A DNA stretch of 64,000 nt from Methylorubrum populi (lineage in GTDB: Bacteria > Pseudomonadota > Alphaproteobacteria > Rhizobiales > Beijerinckiaceae), in contig DYYG01000008.1 in assembly GCA_020741775.1 (NCBI GenBank), forward strand, positions 43,236-107,235, in the 5' to 3' direction. Below the pieces are notes generated by a model. That model searched no databases and was not told the DNA's origin. It saw only the letters and a program-made list of their open reading frames with translations. Below, one piece after another: positions 9,046 through 17,889 of this stretch. The translations under genes and the position numbers were made by a program. How positions within the stretch are numbered: the stretch's first letter is position 1; each line of letters starts with the position of its first letter.

Positions 9046-9150
9046 CTCCCGGGACGGGGCACTGCCCCGGGAGCGCTTGACCGGGCTTAGCGCCCGGGTT
9101 TTTTCCTCCTCCGATAACTTGACCGGACCGACCCTGTCGGTCCGGTTTTT
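9046..9150 (+). terminator. Cluster of three hairpins, two with T runs (double terminator)
   Basis: Three successive stems: CTCCCGGG/CCCGGGAG at 9046-9073; CCGGGC/GCCCGG at 9081-9097, followed by six T; and ACCGGACCGAC/GTCGGTCCGGT at 9122-9146, followed by TTTTT. The last two are classic intrinsic terminators on the plus strand and isolate frc1 from the HPP-CBS gene. Confidence 0.85.
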
Positions 9151-9223
9151 CCTTGTGTCGGCGCCCCGCGCTCTCTCCGCCTGGACGCCCCTCCCTTCGC
9201 CTCGAAGCTGCGGTGCCCTGCCG

Positions 9224-10402
9224 GTGACGCGACTGGTGACCTCTCTTCTGCGCCGCCTCCTGCCGGGGCAGGCGCCCGTCAGCCTCCGCGAGCGGGTCCG
9301 CGCCGCCAGCGGCGCCCTGGCCGGTCTCCTCGCCACCGGCCTCGTCACCCGCGCCACGGTCGGAACGGGAGTGGAACTGCCGCTGCTGATCGCTCCCATG
9401 GGCGCCTCGGCGGTGCTGCTCTTCGCCGTGCCGTCGAGTCCGCTGGCTCAGCCCTGGTCGATCGTCGGCGGCAACCTCGTCGCCGCTCTGATCGGCGTCA
9501 CCGCGGCCCTGTACATCGCCGACCCCCTCGTCGGCGCGGCGCTGGCCGGAGCCGGCGCCATCGCGCTGATGATGGCCCTGCGCTGCCTGCACCCGCCGAG
9601 CGGCGCCGTGGCGCTCACCGCCGTGCTCGGCGGCCCGGTGATCCACGACCTCGGCTATGGCTTCGTGCTGTGGCCGGTCGGCGTCAACACCGCCCTGCTC
9701 CTCGGCACGGCGATCCTGTTCAACAACCTGACCGGCCGCTCCTACCCGCATGTCGCGCAGGCCGTGCCTGTCGCCCCGGCTCCGGCGGGCCGCCTCGGCC
9801 TGACCTCGGCCGACATCGATGCCGCCCTGGAGGATTTCGATCAGGTGCTCGATATCGACCGTGGCGACCTGGAGGCGCTGCTGCAGCGCGCCCAGCTCAG
9901 CGCCCTGCTGCGCCGCTCCGGGCCGACCACCTGCGCCTCGCTCCTGACCCGCGACGTCGTCGCCATCGCTCCCGAGGCCCCCCTGCGGGAGGCTCTGACC
10001 CTGCTGCGACGCCACCATATCAAGATGCTGCCGGTCACCGACGAGCGGGCGCGGGTTCTTGGCGTCCTGACCCAGACCGACCTGATGGACAAGGCGGAAT
10101 GGGACGGGCGCGGTCCCCGTCTCGGTTTCGCCCGGCGCTGGCAGCTGACGTTGGGGCGAGGCCGCGCCCCGCATGGCTGCGCCGCCGACGTGATGACCAC
10201 CGAGGTCGAGAGCCTGCGGCCCGACATGTCGCTCGCGCAGGTCGCGGCGCGCATGGCGCAGAGCGGGCACCACCACCTGCCCGTGGTCGGACCCGACGGA
10301 CGCCTCGTCGGCGTCGTGTCCCAGTCCGATCTCGTGGCCGCGCTGCTGACGGAGGCTTCGGCCGAGGCCGGCAAAGACCGCCCCGCCGGCCTCGCCGCCT
10401 AG
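9224..10402 (+). CDS. HPP family membrane protein with tandem CBS domains
   Basis: About 392 aa. The N-terminal 170 residues hold four to five membrane segments of the HPP family, including GASAVLLFAVPSSPLAQPW and the signature LHPPSGAVALTAVLGG. Two CBS domains follow (LLTRDVVAIAPEAPLREALTLLRRHHIKMLPV and VMTTEVESLRPDMSLAQVAARMAQSGHHHLPVV). HPP proteins are probable transporters, some linked to nitrite; CBS pairs usually bind adenine nucleotides and gate the protein. GTG at 9224 is chosen because earlier in-frame starts fall in the terminators ending at 9150. It sits between frc1 and oxc, but no operator was found at its promoter. Confidence 0.8.
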   Translation: MTRLVTSLLRRLLPGQAPVSLRERVRAASGALAGLLATGLVTRATVGTGVELPLLIAPMGASAVLLFAVPSSPLAQPWSIVGGNLVAALIGVTAALYIADPLVGAALAGAGAIALMMALRCLHPPSGAVALTAVLGGPVIHDLGYGFVLWPVGVNTALLLGTAILFNNLTGRSYPHVAQAVPVAPAPAGRLGLTSADIDAALEDFDQVLDIDRGDLEALLQRAQLSALLRRSGPTTCASLLTRDVVAIAPEAPLREALTLLRRHHIKMLPVTDERARVLGVLTQTDLMDKAEWDGRGPRLGFARRWQLTLGRGRAPHGCAADVMTTEVESLRPDMSLAQVAARMAQSGHHHLPVVGPDGRLVGVVSQSDLVAALLTEASAEAGKDRPAGLAA

Positions 10403-10443
10403 CGCATCATCCCGGACATCGGCTCCGGGACGATGGTCTCGAT

Positions 10444-10565
10444 CCTCGATGACGCATCGTCTCGTTCCGAAAGCCGGAGGCCACCTTTCGGGACGATGCT
10501 CTTGGTCCTCGACGACGCATCGTCTCGTTCCGAAAGCCGGAAACCACCTTTCGGGACGACGCTCT
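10444..10565. repeat. Two tandem copies of a 59-bp REP-like unit
   Basis: Units at 10444-10502 and 10507-10565 differ at only a few bases. Each holds GCATCGTCTCG, GTTCCGAAAGCCGG and CCACCTTTCGGGACGA, so CCGAAAG and CTTTCGG form a stem. A related TCCCGGA/CCGGGA hairpin precedes them at about 10408-10435. The unit recurs in reverse orientation at 31821-31870. It fills the gap between two convergent genes. Confidence 0.8.
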
Positions 10566-11283
10566 AGGCGACGGCCTCGCCGAGGAAGAAGTCGACCGCC
10601 CGGGCGATCACATCCGGGTTGTAGGCGTGTGGGCCGTCATACTCGACGTAAGTGAGGTCGTAGCCTGCTTCCCGCAGGAGGCGGGTATGGCGGCGGCCGC
10701 TGCGGTCGATCGGGATCTGCTCGTCGCGGGTGCCGTGCGACAGGAAGATCCGCGGGGCACCCGCCTGGACCTGAACCGTGAGAAAGCCCGCCGACGAGAC
10801 GATCATGTGCGTGACGCGGTCGCCGTTGGCGAGGCCCAGGGAGAGGGTGTAGCTGCCCCCATCCGAATGGCCGGCGAAGGCGAAGCGGGCGGGATCGAGC
10901 AGGAAGCGATCCGCGACCGCGGCGAGGGCCGTGTCGAGCCGCTCGCGATCCGGCCCGTTGCCGGCGATCACAAGGTCCCAGGTCGGAAACAGCGATTGCG
11001 GCGCGAGCAGCAGGAAGCCGCGCGCCTGCGCATGCCCCTCCAGCATCGGCAGGATTTTCTGGGCGCTGCCGCCGCCGCCGTGGAACAGCGTCACCAGGGG
11101 TGTCGGCCGGCGCGGATCGATGTCGGTCGGCACGACGAGCGTGGCATCGCGCTCCGGGAACAGGCCGAGTTCGTGGCGGCCGGGGGGCAGCGGCGGCTGC
11201 GTGGGCAGCCGGTGCCGGAAATCGAGACGCCCCGCGAGATGGGGGTCGAGGGCGAGGGTCGGATCGAAGGCGGAGGAGGCCAT
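10564..11283 (-). CDS. Alpha/beta-hydrolase (phospholipase/carboxylesterase-like)
   Basis: 239 aa alpha/beta-hydrolase. The oxyanion region LFHGGGGSAQ is near residue 67. The nucleophile elbow GHSDGG places serine at 140, followed by aspartate 187 (HGTRDEQIP) and histidine 219 (DGPHAYNP). This order and spacing match the carboxylesterase/phospholipase and dienelactone-hydrolase groups, which cleave short esters. No signal peptide is seen, so it should be cytoplasmic. It is downstream of oxc on the same strand but separated by an intrinsic terminator, so it is probably transcribed on its own. The substrate is unknown. Confidence 0.8.
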   Translation of the reverse strand: MASSAFDPTLALDPHLAGRLDFRHRLPTQPPLPPGRHELGLFPERDATLVVPTDIDPRRPTPLVTLFHGGGGSAQKILPMLEGHAQARGFLLLAPQSLFPTWDLVIAGNGPDRERLDTALAAVADRFLLDPARFAFAGHSDGGSYTLSLGLANGDRVTHMIVSSAGFLTVQVQAGAPRIFLSHGTRDEQIPIDRSGRRHTRLLREAGYDLTYVEYDGPHAYNPDVIARAVDFFLGEAVA

Positions 11284-11345
11284 GGAGATCCCTCTAGAAG
11301 GATTTTCCCTGCCCCTTAGGTCGAGGGCGGGGAGAACGCCGAACG

Positions 11346-11382
11346 AAAAAGGATCGCGGCACCCTTTCGGGCACCGCGATCC
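11346..11382 (-). terminator. Intrinsic terminator of oxc
   Basis: On the minus strand GGATCGCGG pairs with CCGCGATCC around an inner GCCC/GGGT stem, followed by TTTTT (11350-11346). It lies about 30 bases after the oxc stop. Confidence 0.85.
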
Positions 11383-11414
11383 GGTTCAGGCAGGGAGGCG
11401 AGGCAGAGCCTGCC

Positions 11415-13166
11415 TCACTTCTTCTTCAGGGTGCTCTGCGGGTTGAGGCTGCCGATATTGCCGCTCTCGCTGCCGGCGGCCGGGTCGATCACCGCGTTGA
11501 TGAGGGTCGGCTTGCCGGAATCCATCGCCGCATCGACCGCCCGCTTCAGCTCGTCCGGCGTGGTGACGTTCACGCCGACGCCGCCGAAGGCTTCCATCAT
11601 CTTGTCGTAGCGGGAATCCTTCACGAACACCGTGGTGCCGGGATCGCGCCCGGTCGGGTCGCTGTCGGTGCCGCGATAGATGCCGTTGTTGTTGAAGATC
11701 ACGATGCAGACCGGCAGGTCGTAGCGGCAGATCGTTTCGACCTCCATGCCGGAGAAGCCGAAGGCCGAGTCGCCCTCGACCGCCAGCACCGGCTTGCCGG
11801 TCTCGACGGCGGCGGCGATGGCAAAGCCCATGCCGATGCCCATCACGCCCCAGGTGCCGACATCCAGGCGCTTGCGCGGCTGGTACATGTCGATGATGCC
11901 GCGGGCGAGATCGAGGGTGTTGGCGCCCTCGTTGACGAGGATGGCGTCGGGCCGCTCCTTGATGACGGTGCGCAGAGCGCCCAGAGCCGAGTGGAAGCAC
12001 ATCGGGGACGTGTTCTTCATCAGCTTCGGGGCCATCTTGGCGATATTGGCCTCGCGCTTCGTGCGGATGGTCTCGAGCCAGTTCTGAGGCGCACCCTTCC
12101 AATCCTTGCGGATCCCGTCGAGCAGCGCCTCGACACAGGAGCCGATGTCACCCACCAGCGGGGCCGCGATCTCGACGTTCGAGTCCATCTCGCGCGGCTC
12201 GATGTCGATCTGGATGAAGCGCTTGGAGCCCGGCTCGCCCCAGGTCTTGCCCTTACCGTGGGAGAGCAGCCAGTTGAGGCGCGCGCCCACCAGCACGACG
12301 ACGTCGGAATCCTTCAGCGCGGTCGAGCGCGCCGCGCCGGCCGAGAGCGGGTGGGTGTCGGGCAGGAGGCCCTTGGCCATGCTCATCGGCACGTAGGGGA
12401 TGCCGCTCTCCTCGACCAGCGCCCGCACCGCCTCGTCGGCCTGGGCATAGGCTGCGCCCTTGCCGAGGATGATCAGCGGACGCTCGGCCGACTTCAGCAG
12501 ATCGAGGGCGCGGGCGACGGCGGCCGGGGCCGGAAGCTGGGCCGGGGCCGGATCGATCACCTTCACCAGCGAGCGGGCGCCGAGGTCGGCGTCGATGACC
12601 TGCGAGAACAGCTTGGCGGGCAGATCGAGGTAGACGCCGCCGGGCCGACCGGAGACCGCGGCGCGGATCGCGCGGGCGACGCCGATGCCGATATCCTCGG
12701 CGTGCAGCACGCGGAAGGCGGCCTTGCAGAGCGGCTTGGCGACGGCGAGCTGATCCATCTCCTCGTAGTCGCCCTGCTGCAGGTCGACGATCTCACGCTC
12801 GGAGGAGCCGGAGATCAGGATCATCGGAAAGCAGTTGGTGGTGGCGTTGGCCAGCGCGGTGAGGCCGTTGAGGAAGCCCGGCGCCGAGACGGTAAGGCAG
12901 ATGCCCGGCTTCTTGGTGAGGAAGCCGGCGATCGCCGCCGCGTTGCCCGCGTTCTGCTCGTGGCGGAAGGAGACGACGCGCAGGCCCTCGGCCTGGGCCA
13001 TACGGCCGAGATCGGTGATCGGAATGCCCGGCACGCCGTAGATCGTCTCGATGCCGTTCAGCTTGAGCGCGTCGATGACGAGGTGGAAGCCGTCCGTCAG
13101 CTCCGCCTCCTCGTGGGGCACCGCACCTGCGGTGATCGCGTCGATATTCTGGGCCTGGACGGTCAT
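11415..13166 (-). CDS. oxc: Oxalyl-CoA decarboxylase
   Basis: 583 aa thiamine-diphosphate enzyme that turns oxalyl-CoA into formyl-CoA and CO2. The N-terminal PYR domain has [13 protein letters not shown] with the cofactor-activating glutamate at residue 70. The middle domain has [17 protein letters not shown]. The PP domain carries the ThDP motif from [11 protein letters not shown] to FNNNG at 464-493, with the IYRG continuation typical of oxalyl-CoA decarboxylases rather than acetolactate synthases. Formyl-CoA made here feeds Frc. Operator site 2 (13365-13381) lies about 200 bases upstream, and a terminator follows. Confidence 0.95.
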   Translation of the reverse strand: MTVQAQNIDAITAGAVPHEEAELTDGFHLVIDALKLNGIETIYGVPGIPITDLGRMAQAEGLRVVSFRHEQNAGNAAAIAGFLTKKPGICLTVSAPGFLNGLTALANATTNCFPMILISGSSEREIVDLQQGDYEEMDQLAVAKPLCKAAFRVLHAEDIGIGVARAIRAAVSGRPGGVYLDLPAKLFSQVIDADLGARSLVKVIDPAPAQLPAPAAVARALDLLKSAERPLIILGKGAAYAQADEAVRALVEESGIPYVPMSMAKGLLPDTHPLSAGAARSTALKDSDVVVLVGARLNWLLSHGKGKTWGEPGSKRFIQIDIEPREMDSNVEIAAPLVGDIGSCVEALLDGIRKDWKGAPQNWLETIRTKREANIAKMAPKLMKNTSPMCFHSALGALRTVIKERPDAILVNEGANTLDLARGIIDMYQPRKRLDVGTWGVMGIGMGFAIAAAVETGKPVLAVEGDSAFGFSGMEVETICRYDLPVCIVIFNNNGIYRGTDSDPTGRDPGTTVFVKDSRYDKMMEAFGGVGVNVTTPDELKRAVDAAMDSGKPTLINAVIDPAAGSESGNIGSLNPQSTLKKK

Positions 13167-13364
13167 GCGGCGTTCTCCCTTTTGTCTGGATTTTTCGTCG
13201 CGCGGGGCCTCTTCGGGCGTTCCGCAGCCTGCTTCGGAAGCGCTGGTCTTGAGCGCGTCGTCTTCGCGTCGGCATCCCGGACGAGCCGGCAGTCACCTTG
13301 TCGGATCGATGCCTGAGGGGGCCTTCACCGCGTGTTCCGGCGGTCGATCCTGTTGGCGTAACTT

Positions 13365-13381
13365 TGGTATACCAAATACCA
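13365..13381. promoter_or_regulatory. Putative GntR operator, site 2 (oxc promoter)
   Basis: TGGTAT-ACCAA-ATACCA, a perfect 17-bp palindrome of the shared type, about 200 bases upstream of the oxc start and downstream of the oxlT copy 1 stop. Confidence 0.8.
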
Positions 13382-13396
13382 GAAGTTCGGTCAAAC

Positions 13397-13425
13397 GAAA
13401 CACGCAGGTTTCGCCCGCGTGTTTC
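13397..13425 (-). terminator. Hairpin after the first OFA antiporter gene
   Basis: GAAACACGC pairs with GCGTGTTTC around an 11-base loop, about 22 bases past the antiporter stop. Only a short GTTTG follows, so it is a weak terminator or a transcript-end stabiliser that separates the antiporter from oxc. Confidence 0.5.
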
Positions 13426-13446
13426 CGATGTTTGAGGGTAAAGGCC

Positions 13447-14757
13447 TCAGGCGAGACGGACGGCCTCGGCCTGCATGGCCTCGTAGCGTTCGGCTTCCGC
13501 CGCGAGGTAGCGTCGGCGCAGGGGCTTCAGCACGAAGACCGCGAGGGCCGCCGCCACGATGTTGAGGCCGATGATGAGGCCGAACACCGCCGACCAGCCA
13601 TAGGCCGCCGAGATGAGGCTGGCGAAGGGCACGAGGAAGGCCGCCGTTCCCTTGGCGGTGTAGAGCAGGCCGGCATTGCTGGCCGCGAACTTCGAGCCGA
13701 AGGTGTCACCGCAGGTCGCCGGGAACAGCGAGTAGATCTCGCCGAAGACCCCGAAATAGGTCGCCGTCGCAAGGATGAAGACATACGGGTTGCGCCCGTA
13801 GGCCAGCATCACGATGCAGGCGGTCGCGGCGATGGTGAAGGCGATGAACATCGTGTTCTCGCGACCGATATTATCTGAGACCCAGCCGAAGAACGGCCGG
13901 CCGAACCCGTCGAAGATCCGGTCGAGGGAGATCGCGAAGGTCAGCGCCGCCATCTGCAGGCCGAACAGGCTGATCGGCACGTCCGCCACTTTGAAGTCGT
14001 GGGCGATCGGAGCGATCTGCGCCGCCGCCATCAGGCCACCGGAAGCCACCATGACGAACATCGCGTACATCACCCAGAAGACGGGGGTGCGCACGGCCTG
14101 ACGCGGGGTCCGGTCGACCTTGGTCTGGGGCAGGCGCAGATTCTTGCGCTTGATCGGAACCGCTACCGACGGCTTGCGCAGCAGCAGGGACAGGAGGATC
14201 ACGATGATGCCCTGGCCGAGGCCGAAGACGAGGAAGGCCTGCTCATAGCCGCTCGACGCGATCATCTTGGCGATCGGAACCACGGTGACTGCGGCGCCCG
14301 CGCCGAAGCCCGCAGCGGTCGCGCCGGCAGCCAGGCCGCGGCGGTCCGGGAACCATTTCAGCGCGTTGCCGACGCAGGTGCCGTAGACCGAGCCGGCGCC
14401 GATGCCGCCGATCACAGCCGCAGCGTAGAGCAGGAAGAGCGAATCGGCGTGGGCGTTCAGCACCCAGGACAGGGCGATCATGACGCCGCCGAAGCAGACC
14501 ACGACCCGCGGCCCGTACCGGTCCACGAACCAAGTCTCGATCGGAACGAGCCACGTCTCGGTGGCGACGAAGATCGTGAAGGCGAGCTGGATCGCCGCGC
14601 GCCCCCAGTGGAACTTGGCGTCGATCGGATCGACGAAGAGCGTCCAGCCGTATTGGAGGTTGGCGATCATGGCCATGCAGAGCACGCCGAAGGCGAGCTG
14701 CCACCACTTGGCCGACGGCGCGTCCTGGCGCGCGCTCGGGCTCGGTTGGTGTTCCAT
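13447..14757 (-). CDS. oxlT: OFA-family oxalate/formate antiporter (copy 1)
   Basis: 436 aa major facilitator with twelve predicted membrane segments, of the oxalate:formate antiporter family. It would import oxalate in exchange for formate or another anion. Visible marks are FGVLCMAMIANLQYGWTLFV at the first helix, TETWLVPIETWFVDRYGPR, GTCVGNALKWFPDRRGLAAG, WVSDNIGRENTM and EIYSLFPATCGDTFG. ATG at 14757 has GGGAGA ten bases before it; the frame stays open to 14826, but that part overlaps operator site 3. About 60 per cent similar by eye to the next gene. It lies in line with oxc. Confidence 0.9.
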   Translation of the reverse strand: MEHQPSPSARQDAPSAKWWQLAFGVLCMAMIANLQYGWTLFVDPIDAKFHWGRAAIQLAFTIFVATETWLVPIETWFVDRYGPRVVVCFGGVMIALSWVLNAHADSLFLLYAAAVIGGIGAGSVYGTCVGNALKWFPDRRGLAAGATAAGFGAGAAVTVVPIAKMIASSGYEQAFLVFGLGQGIIVILLSLLLRKPSVAVPIKRKNLRLPQTKVDRTPRQAVRTPVFWVMYAMFVMVASGGLMAAAQIAPIAHDFKVADVPISLFGLQMAALTFAISLDRIFDGFGRPFFGWVSDNIGRENTMFIAFTIAATACIVMLAYGRNPYVFILATATYFGVFGEIYSLFPATCGDTFGSKFAASNAGLLYTAKGTAAFLVPFASLISAAYGWSAVFGLIIGLNIVAAALAVFVLKPLRRRYLAAEAERYEAMQAEAVRLA

Positions 14758-14818
14758 CCCGGTGTTTCTCCCGTCTTTGTTATGGTCCCCTCGGCGCCGG
14801 ATCATGCACAATGTCTCT

Positions 14819-14835
14819 TGGCACACAATATACCA
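14819..14835. promoter_or_regulatory. Putative GntR operator, site 3 (antiporter 1 promoter)
   Basis: On the minus strand TGGTAT-ATTGT-GTGCCA matches TGGYAT-N5-ATRCCA at all arm positions but one. It is centred about 70 bases upstream of the antiporter start. Confidence 0.65.
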
Positions 14836-15277
14836 GACGCAAAAAAACGCCGAAGCCGTACTATTCTGCGTGGCGGTTGGCCCTTTGGAACACGAGTTCC
14901 GATGCGTAAGCGGTGGCTCCTACAGCTGGCGGGACGGGCAGCGGGGAGTCACAAAAATTCCTTTTGAAACAGTAATTTGGCACCTGTTGACGAATTTTCT
15001 GGGACAAGCCCGGCGCTCTCGTCGCTCGCCCGGATCGTCGGTGCAACAGTGTCATGGCCGGCGTGAGCAGGCCCGACCGGAACACAACCTTTCGGACGCA
15101 AGCCGTGCCGTCGGGACGGGGTTGGCGGAAGCTTCGCCGCGACGAGCTGGACGCCTTCTCAAACGAATCAACGCGATGACGCAGCACTCCAATCCTTGAA
15201 GCCTGCGAGGCCCGGCTGAACGACGACGCGCGCCGGGCGTCTCCGCCACGGCGCGCGCTGCCTCGTTTCATAAAGAG

Positions 15278-15297
15278 GCCGGGGATCCCCCCGGCCC
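15278..15297 (-). terminator. Hairpin after the second antiporter gene
   Basis: GGCCGGGG pairs with CCCCGGCC around ATCC, 9 bases downstream of the antiporter 2 stop. On the minus strand it is followed by TCTTTAT, a weak T run. Confidence 0.6.
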
Positions 15298-15305
15298 GGG
15301 CAGCC

Positions 15306-16595
15306 TCAATGGGCCGTGGCCGGCTTCGGCTCCACCGGTACGGGCGCCTTGGTATAGGCCTGCCGCATCGGCTTCAGGACGAAGATCGCCATGAAGGCCG
15401 CGATGATGTTGAGCGCGGCGGCCGCCAGGAACACCGCGTGCCAGCTGCCCGTCATCGTGGTGAGGATGCTGGTATAGGGCACGATCAGCGCGGCCGTGCC
15501 CTTGGCGGTGTAGAGCAGACCGGCATTGGTGGCGGCGTATTTCGAACCGAAGGTATCGCCGCAGGTCGCCGGGAACAGCGAGTAGATCTCGCCCCAGGCG
15601 AAGAAGACGAGACCGGTCAGGATCACGAACATGATCGGGTCCTGGCCGAACTGGCTGAGCAGATAGATGCCCACGCCCTCGATGCCGAAGGACAGGAACA
15701 TCGTGTTCTCGCGGCCGATATGGTCCGAGATCCAGCCGAAGAGCGGGCGCGTCACGCCGTTGAGCACCCGGTCGATGGTGGCGGCGAAGGTGAGCGCCGG
15801 CAGGGTAATGCCGAGCAGGCTGACGGGGACGTCGGCGATGTGGAAGTCCTTGGCGATGGGGCCGAGCTGGGCGGTCGCCATCAAGCCGCCGGCCGCCATC
15901 ATCACGAACATGGCGTACATCACCCAGAAGATCGGGGTGCGCACCATTTCACCGGGGGTGAAGTCGCGCTTGCTCTGGCTGACGCGGGCGATCTCCGGCA
16001 CCTGGCCCTTCTTCGGCGCCACCAGGAACAGCGCGATCAGCATCACGATCAGGCCCTGGCCGAGGCCGAACCAGAGGAAGGCCGACTCGTAGCCGTAATG
16101 GTGGATCACGGCCTGGATCGGCACCACGGTCAGCGCCGAGCCGGCGCCGAAGCCCATGGCGGTGAGACCGGCCGCGAGGCCGCGCCGATCCGGGAACCAC
16201 TTGAGTGAATTGCCGACGCAGGTTCCGTAGACTGCGCCAGCGCCGGTGCCACCGATGACGGCGCCGACATAGAGCAGGGTCAGCGAGTCGGCATAGGCGT
16301 TGATCACCCAGGCGAGACCACACATCAGGCCGCCGGCCAGTGTCACCACCCGCGGACCGTATTTATCGACGAACCAGCCCTCGATCGGCACCAGCCAAGT
16401 CTCGGTGACGACGAAGAGGGTGAAGGCGACTTGAATCGCGGCACGGTCCCAGCCGTGCCGCTCCTGCATCGGATTGACGAAGAACGTCCAGCCGTACTGC
16501 ATGTTGGCGATCATGCACATGCAGATGATGCCGAACAGCAATTGCAGCCATCGGTTTACCGGGCGCGCGGTCGCGAGGGTGGGGGACGAGGTCAT
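15306..16595 (-). CDS. oxlT: OFA-family oxalate/formate antiporter (copy 2)
   Basis: 429 aa, twelve-helix major facilitator clearly paralogous to the neighbouring antiporter. It shares IANMQYGWTFFVNPM, TETWLVPIEGWFVDKYGPR, GTCVGNSLKWFPDRRGLAAG, ISDHIGRENTMF and EIYSLFPATCGDTFGSKYAATNAGLLYTAKGT. The copies differ mostly in the central loop and the C-terminal tail (Pro/Lys-rich here). A difference in anion preference is possible but cannot be read from sequence. It has its own terminator-like hairpin and no clear copy of the operator directly upstream; site 4 at 16926 is over 300 bases away. Confidence 0.9.
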   Translation of the reverse strand: MTSSPTLATARPVNRWLQLLFGIICMCMIANMQYGWTFFVNPMQERHGWDRAAIQVAFTLFVVTETWLVPIEGWFVDKYGPRVVTLAGGLMCGLAWVINAYADSLTLLYVGAVIGGTGAGAVYGTCVGNSLKWFPDRRGLAAGLTAMGFGAGSALTVVPIQAVIHHYGYESAFLWFGLGQGLIVMLIALFLVAPKKGQVPEIARVSQSKRDFTPGEMVRTPIFWVMYAMFVMMAAGGLMATAQLGPIAKDFHIADVPVSLLGITLPALTFAATIDRVLNGVTRPLFGWISDHIGRENTMFLSFGIEGVGIYLLSQFGQDPIMFVILTGLVFFAWGEIYSLFPATCGDTFGSKYAATNAGLLYTAKGTAALIVPYTSILTTMTGSWHAVFLAAAALNIIAAFMAIFVLKPMRQAYTKAPVPVEPKPATAH

Positions 16596-16994
16596 GGGCG
16601 TCTCTCCATAGACAGCTCGATTGTTCGAGCTTTTTGATCGTCTTGTTACGTATAGAATGCCGAAAAGGCATCAGCCGCAATATTTACAAGACAAGTATGG
16701 AGAACGACTCAGCAAATCCGCATATGAAAAAGCAATTGATGCTTCCAGCAATCCATGCACCCGGCCCGATCGGTCAGGATCGCCGGCGAGCGCCCATCCT
16801 TCCGTCGAAGACCGGATCAAGCCGGACACATCCCGCTCATCGACGGTTCGAGGGCGGCCTGAGGCTCGATTGTGCAGGCTGCGCCCGCACGTCGGCACCA
16901 TAATTCAAAATCCCGAATTGACAATAGGTATGTTGTATACCAACCTCGGATCCAAGGCGGGCCCCACCCGAGAGGCGCGCCGAGGAGGAGCGCC
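16596..16994. other. Divergent intergenic region, antiporter 2 / CBS gene
   Basis: About 399 bases with no supported gene. The end near the CBS gene carries operator site 4. The other end (16620-16740) is poorer in GC and should hold the antiporter promoter. Confidence 0.5.
16926..16942. promoter_or_regulatory. Putative GntR operator, site 4 (CBS gene promoter)
   Basis: AGGTAT-GTTGT-ATACCA fits the shared palindrome with one arm mismatch. It lies about 53 bases upstream of the CBS protein start. Confidence 0.65.
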
Positions 16995-17411
16995 GTGTTC
17001 GAGACGATGCGCCGAAATCGGGACGCGTCGAGCGTCCAGACCATCCACCGCGACCGCTCGGTCGCGGAGGCCGCGCGGCTCCTCGCTCAGCCCGGAACCG
17101 GCGCCCTCGTCGTCGTCGATGACGACGCCAACGGGACCGTGACCGGCCTGCTCACGCAGCGGGACATCTTCCGTGCCGTCGCCACCGAGGGCCCCGAGAT
17201 CTACAATCGCTCGGTCTGGCTCATTACCGACAGCGATTTCGCCGCCGTCGATATCGCCGCCTCGGCCCAGGAGCGTCTGCGGACCTTCTGCGAGCGGAGG
17301 GTCGATCACATCGCTCTCATGGAATCCTGCCGCATCAGCGCGATCCTCAGCATCTGGGATTGTGCCGGCGAGGCGCGGGCGGCGGGCACGGCCGCCCCGC
17401 CGCATCCCTGA
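16995..17411 (+). CDS. CBS-domain protein
   Basis: 138 aa protein made of a CBS pair in short form. Visible parts are SVQTIHRDRSVAEAARLLAQPGTGALVVVDDD, VTGLLTQRDIFRAVA and the second half ending CERRVDHIALMESCRISAILSIWD. Such proteins bind AMP, ATP or S-adenosylmethionine and regulate partner proteins. GTG at 16995 is chosen because GAGGAGGAG ends 4 bases before it; ATG at 17007 is too far away. Operator site 4 in front suggests it is made with the oxalate enzymes. The partner is unknown; the P-loop protein downstream is one candidate by position only. Confidence 0.8.
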   Translation: MFETMRRNRDASSVQTIHRDRSVAEAARLLAQPGTGALVVVDDDANGTVTGLLTQRDIFRAVATEGPEIYNRSVWLITDSDFAAVDIAASAQERLRTFCERRVDHIALMESCRISAILSIWDCAGEARAAGTAAPPHP

Positions 17412-17562
17412 CACCACGAAGACATCGATCAAAGGCCATCGCGAATCGTGCACAAAGACTGAAAGACTGAGATGGCTCCGGAAGGAGCAGACGGCGCTCA
17501 GCAAGCGTTGTGCAACGAGCATCCCAACAGGCCGCAAGAAAAACCCGAGGAAGGCGCCCGTC

Positions 17563-17856
17563 ATGGAAAGCCCCATGAAACATCTGACCGTCGTCGAATG
17601 CCCGATCGTCTTCCCCGGCGAGAACGAACTCGGCGCGTCCAGTATCGACATGCTGCCCCGCCTTGGCATCGCCGGCGGTCTGGAGAGCCGCCACATCCGT
17701 GTACTGGATGAGCGCGTCATCGCGGTGTGCATCTGGCGCAGCTCGTTCTGCGCCAAGCTGTTCTTCGACGCCGCCTGGCACGAGCGGGCGGCCACCCTGT
17801 GGGGCGAGGCCTACCAGATCCGCTTCGAGGGAATCGAGAACGCCACCGCCGCCTGA
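17563..17856 (+). CDS. Unknown 97-aa protein of the oxalate locus
   Basis: Not recognised. It begins MESPMKHLTVVECPIVFPGE and ends FEGIENATAA, with no signal peptide or membrane segment. It has two cysteines in VCIWRSSFCAKLFFD and a possible alpha/beta mix. GAGGAAGG lies 8 bases before the ATG, which favours a real gene and this start. It sits between the CBS gene and the 607-aa P-loop gene on the same strand, with 33 bases to the latter, so the two are probably cotranscribed. No function is proposed. Confidence 0.65.
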   Translation: MESPMKHLTVVECPIVFPGENELGASSIDMLPRLGIAGGLESRHIRVLDERVIAVCIWRSSFCAKLFFDAAWHERAATLWGEAYQIRFEGIENATAA

Positions 17857-17889
17857 TCCCGCCAAGGACGCGCCATCAAGGGGGCCGCG

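Larger units (their letters stand above)
14758..15305. other. Intergenic region between the two antiporter genes
   Basis: About 548 bases. It holds operator site 3 (14819-14835), a GGAAC/GTTCC palindrome near 14887-14900, an AT-richer stretch at 14950-15000, and the hairpin at 15278-15297. A 136-codon minus-strand frame here has no recognisable features and no good ribosome-binding site, so it was not called. Confidence 0.5.

Noticed and set aside
14975..14990. Sigma-54 promoter (TGGCAC near TTGAC)
   Set aside because: The spacing and the -12 element do not fit.
14861..15271. 136-codon minus-strand frame between the antiporters
   Set aside because: No ribosome-binding site, Ser/Arg-rich shadow-like composition and no known domain.
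16640..16665. Possible extra operator before antiporter 2 (ACGTATAGAATGCCG)
   Set aside because: The arm spacing is 3 rather than 5 and both arms have mismatches.
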